Positions 59,001-64,000 of a DNA stretch of 64,000 bases are shown here, piece by piece. Location of the stretch: the NCBI RefSeq assembly GCF_964204645.1, contig NC_134025.1:7879001-7943000 (forward strand). The letters are read 5' to 3'. Source of the DNA: Tubulanus polymorphus (lineage: Eukaryota; Nemertea; Palaeonemertea; Tubulaniformes; Tubulanidae). A model generated the notes under the pieces. The model worked only from the letters and a program-made list of their open reading frames with translations, ran no database searches and was not told the origin of the DNA. The stretch's first letter is position 1; every line of letters starts with the position of its first letter. The position numbers and the translations under genes were made by a program.

Positions 59001-62000
59001 CCATTGGTTACATAGACCAACATTATCCTAACATCTTTGAATACTTGCACAAACTTGTATTACACGATACCTGTTCACACTGACCATAGTCACACTGACC
59101 ATAGCCACAGTCAACTAACAAACATGTTTTAAATGGAATAATAGATCGCCATCACAAAGCTAACCATTTTACCATTTTCATCACCTCAAACAGAATTTAG
59201 AGACAAGAAATTATCATGCACGGGGTTATATTGTTTGGAGCTTCTTGCATGGGGTTGATAATTTCTTCGAAATTCGAGGGAAAAGATTTTTGATCGGATT
59301 TTCACCATTTTCTCATATTTTGCCAGGCTTGAGCATGGAATTGATTTGTATTTGAAACATTTTCAGTCAATTGATCAATCAATTCTATAAGGATTCATAA
59401 TGCTTTAATTGTAATTTACATCTGAATTATGGTAATTTTTGTACGTATGTGTAAGCCGGACTTCGTCTTTCTTTTGGCCATAATTGGCCATACTGCTCTT
59501 TTGCAACATAAATTTGTTCGAATGCATTCTAACTCATGATATATTTCGTGTTGTTTATAGGAGCACAACTGACGATGCACAAGATAATGAAACAACTGCA
59601 CACGTAATGTTACATTACTTCTACGAAGGTGTGATGCCGTTTCTTGAGGTATATTCGCTCATAGTTCACTCACAAAATCAATGATAACCTTCCGCTTTGT
59701 TTATATTGGCTCCACACCTTCCATTAGAATAGCTTGATATCAAACAAAGTTTTTCTCCTACTTCAGACGTTCTTTGAGAGATTTTATAGCGCAGACCATG
59801 AGCTTTATCCGATGGAAATTGAGTATGTCAACAATCTTACATCTGCGTTGGTGGTACGTGTACTGTCTCTTCAACGCGAATGTCTCTCGTGATACATACT
59901 ATATATATATACGTTGCTTTTCATATCATTTTTTGTGTGTAGAGTCTTAACGATGCTATTTGTCCAGTGTTGATAAATCCAGACTTTTTGAAGACGATGA
60001 TTGCATGTTTGACAGCACTTATACCAGAATCAGACACTCCTATTAGCGTAAGTCTATATACAAAGGTCTTGTCTGTGTTAGGGACCTAACGACATTGGAT
60101 AATTACACCATTGATACGGTTGTAGGCCATGGAAGCGATCGTAGAAAAAATTGGTACTCGAAGGAATTTTGAAGACACGACGGCCCAAGTAAAAATGGTG
60201 AGCCATCGCCGAGATCAAATTGAGCACCATATTAAGGGTTATGAAGTTTCCGAAGAACGATATTTTTTCTATTCGTGGTTGTATTTTCAGGGAAATGCCA
60301 ACTATTACGCAAACGAGTTAGATTTAAACGCGAAATTGAGAACGTTTTCGGTAAATTGTAGCCTTTTATACGGAGGTCACAATACAGTTGCAGCTCAAAT
60401 GAAATACAGCTCGAAAAGAGGTTTGATATAAAAAATAGATTACTCTATTGAGAGTGGAGTTCTGTATTTTCGGGTTTTCCTGTCACTTCCATTCTCCTCG
60501 TTTTTACTTTTTGTATTGTACAGATTACACTACGATAGGCGGCGATGAGGATTTGCCATTGGGTGAAGAGTTTCAGACACATCTCCGATGTTTTATAAAA
60601 CCACATGAGAAAACATCTGAAGAGAAATATCGCCTGGCAGAGAAATTGATACTGCAATTAGAGTAAGATAGACGTCAAACAACCTAACATATTATGACTT
60701 TTCATAGTTAACGATACATGGGCCATTTAGAAAATAAGTTTTCCCTTGCTTTCTGTTTTCTCGAGAAAACCAAAATTCTGTTTTCCCTAGACCAGAAAGC
60801 AGTTCGTGCATAGAAAGCTATCCTCTAGGAAAGCGTCGATTCTTTTTATGGCCCGAATCAGCCACCATACGATACCCCTAGCTGCTGGTCATCCAGTCAC
60901 TACACATTTTGTGCAGTACATTCTATACATGAGTTCAAAAATAACGGTGCCTTTTACTAAAAGTGATGTCCATACTGTAGGATATCGTCAAAAGTTCGCC
61001 GCACCATGGCCTACTCAATTGAGCAAGAAGAACTCGATATAAGATGTTTACAGTTGTTGCGAGCTATGATACATAACGAGGAACGAAAATTGCCGGAAGA
61101 TTGGGAAAATCGAACAGCTGAGAGAAAAATACGAAAGTAAATTACGTCGATTTTTCCGCCAAATTCACCTACGTATGTTGTTTTTTTTTCCAAAGATTAC
61201 ATACATATTTTGTGCATTGCAGAGGGTTGAAGCTAATCGCGGATTTGCAAGCAATTATCAACAACTATGGCGTCGCATTGAAGGTGCTGCCGCATTTAGC
61301 ACGCCCTAGTGATGATATAGCGCGGGAGGTTTTGGCATTGCTTTGTATTCTGCTATTCAATGCCAATCGCTGCGTTCAGGTAAGGTTTGGAATGAAAACG
61401 ATATGTTGACGATGAGAAGAATGAAATTGTGCGATTGTTAAAAAATTTATATATCTTTCAGTCATCGTTACTTAAATACTTCCTAACCACAAGGGAAGAA
61501 GTATTCTTCTATGCAGTTAGGAACCGCATGCAGTTGTCTGTCGGTGCATTCAAAGAAAAGTACGTATTTTTATTAAGTCTTTGGTGCAAATATCCCAAAT
61601 GAGTAGATGTCCTTACTGGTAATAAAGAGCCTTCGTTGAATATCACCATGGTTGGTCAGCCATTTGAATACCTACCTCTAATTTCTTGTACCGATCTTTC
61701 CAATTCCAGGCGTTTGCTACAAGCGCAGAGAGAATCACGACAAAAACAAAGCGAGGAGCAAGCAAGAAATTTGGAGTGCTCTATGACATTGGGTCGACAG
61801 GCATTTCAGGTAGAAATACTATCGATGACAAAAACGTTTATTACATCAGCCGAGATGTGTCTACGTTTTGTACTAACTTTTTCAAACTTTTCCCTTAAAG
61901 CAAATTAGAGCGTTCGAGTATGCTATAAAGATCGAGGAATTGCGCAGAGGAGCAGCAGTTAGTGTAAGTTCAATTTATCTATCAACACGACTACCAGTTT

Positions 62001-64000
62001 CGGTACAATACCAAGGAACCGGTACTTTCGCACCGTAGAGCCGAATGGAAAGTTTTTTTTCAGAAATAAATTTCTTCGATTTACAATCTCTAGTATAATG
62101 CGATAGAATATCTGATAATGTTGTTTATCGATCTACAAAGTCATACTACTTTTTAGTAAACTTCCAATCGGCTTTTCGCATGATAACGATTCGGTTGCTG
62201 ACCAATTTCTGACTTTTTGATCAACACCCGCTTTGGCAGTGCATTGTCTCAGTCCACACCACAGGCGCGCGCATCGCGCTGGGGTATCAATAATATTAAC
62301 ACCAGTCACACTACACTGATATGAGCCTGAATTAGTTTAGAATGAAGCACCGATTGTCAAAATGAAATAAGGGCTCGTATACAAATTGTACATGATTACG
62401 GTGTTAACACGACGATAAGAACTTCATGTGAAAATTCACCGACCAACAATTGTATAAAGTCGAAGTGAAACTGTCTAGTGCTGCATCGCAAAATATTGTC
62501 TCACTCGCTATGCGTAACGTAAACGGTAGAAAGGTACGGTGGTGGCACAATTTGCAAAATAGTTTTTCACGTGTAGGTCCTATATAAAGCTTGAAAGGTG
62601 CACAGTAGTTGGTTGGTCGATATCTCATAAGAATATCGCAACACATATAGTATAATCGCACAGATTTCTACGATACGACCACCGAAGGCCACTTGCACCT
62701 CTTTGCGTCTGAACTTTCCATTTTGCTAACTATAAAGCCGATATTTTCAATCACCTACCATAGGCTCTGTGCAATGATATCAATTTGAATGAACTGGTAA
62801 GTGACGCAGCTGCATTTTAGCCAATCATTAGCTTGCTTGCACGAATATTGTATAGCGCACATTGATTCGTCGATGGTTTTCCATTACTCGATGTATCATT
62901 TTACGAGTTTTGACTCGGCCATGATTCTGTACAATCGAAAAATACCATATACTTGTGTTATAATTACGTAGGAGAAATTGTATACGATGTTAGTGTGCTA
63001 AGATAGTCAATTAACATTGTATTCTGTGGTAGAATAGCTTTATAGGGAATATTTCATATTTCCCTCTACGAATAATGTTTGTGTATTAGTGTGTCAAATG
63101 CCTATGCGTTCTATCAGAGTCGTCAGTGCGTGCGCAGCTTGTGTCAGTGTCTATGATTAATCACTTTTCATACTTTTTGTCTCGTCTTACGTCTGTGAAA
63201 TGTCTACAAAACGTAACAGCTGTCATATTTTCAGTTTATTTAGCACTTTCTACGTCGATGATTTCCGTAACAGTTTGAAATATCCAGCTTTCCTTTGGAT
63301 ATATTGGTTTCTTTTCTTTTTGAGGGAAATAAAGCAAGGGTATACTGAATTCATGTGACTATTTTATGTTCAATACTTTATTTGCGCATGATTCCTTATT
63401 TTGAAATATGAAGGGTATCTATTCAAATGTTTTGTTGATTATCAATACTTTTTATGAGTGTTTTGATATCCTTCGTTTGGATGTTATTTTTCTAAACAAT
63501 GCTACTCTTTGTTTTCTGAATTCTAACAGATATTTTCTTTTGTCGTTTATAAAACATGAAAATATTTTATCTGTAAAATCAATTTCAATTAAAATATTGT
63601 CAAAATCGATATTATATACGTATTTTGATTTTAGATAATGAATTTAGAATTGTGGGACATTTTCTAATCTTTTTGGATTCCAGAAAATTCCGATAATCAT
63701 TCTAGTATTTCCCCTTGCATCTGATTATTAGTATCTAGTTTTACGATTCAATTTAGTCATCATTGTGTGAAATTGTCAATAACTGTTATTTCCGTTTTTA
63801 ATTCAAAAGTTCTTTCATTGAGTTAGTAAATGTCATCCCCGATCAGTGCTACAAAAGGCGTCGGTTTCATTTTAGCCTAATTCTATTCATTCTAGCAAAA
63901 ACACAACTTGCTTGCAATTAAGTCTCAGCGGGGAAAGAAGAAGACAAAGAAAAAGAAAAAGAAACCGAAGCCACCTAAACCCAAAAAGGAGCCAAAACCC
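36225..64000 (+). CDS. IP3 receptor-like intracellular calcium channel, 5' part (49 exons, runs off window)
   Basis: Forty-nine exons from 36225 to the right edge join into 1892 codons with GT-AG junctions and compatible phases throughout; coordinates are given by block in the next entries. Family features in order: N-terminal suppressor-like region (FLCVGDYVCLYCEE, residues about 40-250), MIR/beta-trefoil core (to about 450), first RIH domain (about 470-690), long helical solenoid, second RIH-like region (about 1184-1345), and a further helical region with RCLQLLRAMIHNEERKLP (about 1670-1690). Known receptors are ~2700 residues; the RIH-associated domain and pore would follow. It would sit in the ER membrane and release calcium. 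Of the classical IP3 contacts, K528 and R531 (human K508, R511) and R576, K577 (human R568, K569) are kept, R504 is K524, Y567 is S575, and the RTTGR loop is missing. It is thus a divergent paralogue, and IP3 gating is doubtful. It is not a ryanodine receptor: SPRY and RyR repeats are absent. Confidence 0.9.
38044..38094 (+). CDS. candidate 51-nt cassette exon in intron 1
   Basis: A strong pyrimidine tract ends in ATTACAG before 38044, and a GTATAA donor follows 38094. The 51 nt are open in the phase-0 frame needed between exons 1 and 2, giving 17 codons (FATPGAMDLPLSAAMQM) with a GCCGCCATG Kozak-like ATG inside. It could be skipped, included, or act as another start. The donor is weaker than average. 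Confidence 0.3.
39246..39307 (+). repeat. 31-bp tandem duplication
   Basis: AAACGATATCATTCATTTTG...TATATA is followed by a second copy 31 bp later with one A-to-G change. It is intronic, with no obvious function. Confidence 0.7.
39716..42593 (+). other. intron 2 of the IP3R-like gene
   Basis: 2.9 kb with no exon or named repeat that I can support. Confidence 0.6.
42668..46210 (+). other. intron 3 of the IP3R-like gene
   Basis: 3.5 kb with no coding exon recognised. It holds a run of 13 G at 43470-43482 with further G6 and C6 runs nearby, and a 12-bp perfect hairpin at 44608-44640. The 112-codon frame at 44710-45048 has no domain or splice support. Confidence 0.6.
44608..44640. repeat. perfect 12-bp hairpin
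   Basis: TGCGCTAAAATG (44608-44619) and CATTTTAGCGCA (44629-44640), with a 9-nt loop. It lies in intron 3 of the IP3R-like gene. Confidence 0.7.
47326..47355. repeat. perfect 14-bp hairpin in intron 5
   Basis: CAAATGGCCTTTAC and its exact inverse GTAAAGGCCATTTG are separated by only GT. It lies in intron 5, 135 nt upstream of exon 6. Confidence 0.75.
47490..49409 (+). CDS. IP3R-like exons 6-13: beta-trefoil/MIR core
   Basis: Exons 47490-47567, 47991-48071, 48161-48258, 48343-48436, 48519-48606, 48783-48890, 49004-49228, 49321-49409. They encode the second half of the suppressor-like trefoil (LKHFFTRKYLHVN, SPGHYLHASNPFQID, GGSVISLFHKELEAYI) and the MIR repeats (FRFRHMTTRQYLCIS, DPRTVFRLHPV, NVLTGYWLHALKEEE). 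In human type 1 receptor the RTTGR loop lies where this protein has VHLRIRDIDQLNPKTLSPS (exon 11). The arginine/threonine/glycine contacts are not there, the clearest sign that ligand binding has changed. Confidence 0.88.
49616..51053 (+). CDS. IP3R-like exons 14-18: first RIH domain
   Basis: Exons 49616-49741, 50080-50211, 50427-50612, 50731-50853, 50949-51053, all phase 0 at both ends. The segment begins AFTIQKIVDEHANSFNF and contains KNRQKLLRNLRVIDLLVMLL, which aligns with the RERQKLMREQ helix of classical receptors. GNSRKNALYFAKYIDFFQTQ aligns with the DYRKNQEYIAKQ helix. It then gives RDNRKIVDRITQTQIDEFVD and RYLDLLKVLCVCDGVPIPDN, standard RIH/ARM1 landmarks. Runs of phase-0 exons could be skipped without a frame change. 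Confidence 0.9.
51149..54658 (+). CDS. IP3R-like exons 19-32: central helical solenoid
   Basis: Exons 51149-51256, 51355-51465, 51559-51636, 51725-51857, 51964-52073, 52157-52276, 52366-52501, 52580-52679, 52886-53053, 53173-53272, 53359-53466, 53583-53719, 54446-54513, 54603-54658. Landmarks: YTFLIHQLDLFAALCFGRN (compare the YQLNLFARMC helix of classical receptors), LSWEEVFLCLQSEILPDDIR, RLLYYLVQFGYYGDVDD, a MEVLDLLLTYQSNTRLEAFI segment, KYDKMIQMSLRLLTKFYSSK and VLITTDSCKIHREVARQMP. Exon 24 (40 codons) shows DWITEFLDENKG. Exons 31 and 32 are small. A (GT)n run at 51665-51678 lies in intron 21. Confidence 0.87.
54827..55663 (+). CDS. IP3R-like exons 33-35: second RIH-like region
   Basis: Exons 54827-55227, 55318-55402, 55476-55663. 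Exon 33 is the largest (401 nt), unusual in a gene whose exons average ~115 nt. It encodes KALKLLQFLTRGFDLVQRRV, a long helical stretch and LLDLLNAIAKVEGQNLALKRNQ (compare KFLQTIVKAEGKFIKKCQD in classical receptors). Exon 34 has HLRYLISLIDLLATCAEGEN (compare HLVELLAVCTEGKN). Exon 35 ends in the middle of an ACx codon at 55663. Confidence 0.88.
55664..57116 (+). other. intron 35 of the IP3R-like gene, with possible alternative terminal exon
   Basis: 1.45 kb. A candidate acceptor at 56457 opens a short frame that stops at 56516-56518, and an AATAAA lies at 57039-57044. Otherwise nothing recognised. Confidence 0.5.
57117..64000 (+). CDS. IP3R-like exons 36-49: distal solenoid, cut by window edge
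   Basis: Exons 57117-57236, 59561-59648, 59767-59853, 59943-60047, 60126-60197, 60291-60420, 60524-60662, 60981-61136, 61223-61379, 61462-61559, 61710-61809, 61901-61963, 62764-62796, 63896-64000. Landmarks: KLTDYINTTNN and LLVTKPPRM (36), VMLHYFYEGVMPFLE (37), LEKTMIACLTALIPES-type helix (39), TIGGDEDLPLGEEFQ (42), RCLQLLRAMIHNEERKLP (43), KVLPHLARPSDDIAREVLAL (44), FLTTREEVFFYAVRNRMQLS (45). Exon 49 opens a lysine/proline-rich tract that is still open at the last base. Exon 43's acceptor (CTGTAG at 60975-60980) was chosen because it restores the frame and gives the family-like lead-in. Confidence 0.85.
57237..59560 (+). other. intron 36 of the IP3R-like gene
   Basis: 2.3 kb with no exon that fits the phase needed by exon 37. 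A DR1-type TGACCTTTGACCT lies at 58024-58036. A 15-bp tandem TCACACTGACCATAG lies near 59076-59105. Confidence 0.5.
58024..58036. promoter_or_regulatory. DR1 nuclear-receptor-like element
   Basis: TGACCTTTGACCT is the exact complement of AGGTCAAAGGTCA, the direct repeat with 1-bp spacing bound by HNF4/COUP-TF/RXR-type nuclear receptors. It lies in a long intron. A 13-bp match may be functional or chance. Confidence 0.3.
62797..63895 (+). other. intron 48 of the IP3R-like gene
   Basis: 1.1 kb, very AT-rich toward 63400-63650. A 76-codon frame at 63408-63638 looks like chance. No exon recognised. Confidence 0.5.

Noticed and set aside
60793-60870. Possible exon after CCCTAG at 60791 between IP3R exons 42 and 43
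   Set aside because: It is open for about 29 codons then hits a stop before any donor; using the acceptor at 60980 instead restores the family-like sequence.

Overview
The window looks like a piece of an intron-rich, AT-rich invertebrate animal genome. GT-AG introns of roughly 70 nt to several kb, a scatter of MITE-like inverted repeats and a divergent IP3-receptor-family gene fit a marine invertebrate. A lophotrochozoan such as a mollusc is my guess, held with low confidence. There are two major objects, both read from the + strand.

(1) Positions 6234-15974 are a complete, apparently autonomous DNA transposon of the CACTA/EnSpm type. It has perfect 20-bp terminal inverted repeats beginning CACTG, a TA dinucleotide on each side, and GTTCC/GGAAC-rich subterminal repeats (57-bp units on the right). 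Inside lie an uninterrupted 843-codon transposase with two N-terminal C2H2 fingers (7316-9847) and a second, spliced gene of 15 exons (10296-14702). I assembled the second gene exon by exon into an unbroken 604-residue frame. Its C-terminal third resembles uncharacterised SAMD3-like animal proteins. Its middle is built from six near-identical, symmetric phase-1 exons in a ~171-bp tandem array. Smaller MITEs and a foldback element are nested in the transposon, and its 3' part holds duplicated exon debris.

(2) From 36225 to the right edge, and probably starting further left, runs the 5' ~60% of an IP3-receptor/ryanodine-receptor superfamily gene. I reconstructed 49 consecutive coding exons (1892 codons, every splice phase compatible). 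They cover the N-terminal suppressor-like region, MIR/beta-trefoil core, first RIH domain, the long helical solenoid and a second RIH-like region. The RIH-associated domain and channel pore lie beyond the window. The RTTGR-type IP3-contact loop of classical receptors is absent, so this is a divergent, possibly IP3-insensitive paralogue.

Upstream of it, between 28.4 and 36.3 kb, several short ATG-containing exons all end in phase 0 at good GTRAGT donors. They could each splice to the common second exon at 39612, suggesting alternative promoters that give different N termini. A consensus TATA box at 16109 with a spliced leader-like exon may be a further upstream start.

The rest (1-6.2 kb, 16.5-28.4 kb, and the long introns) shows no recognisable gene. 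It contains MITE or foldback elements (about 4012-4303 and 25943-26110), a possible tRNA-derived SINE (about 20760-20860), perfect hairpins and simple repeats.
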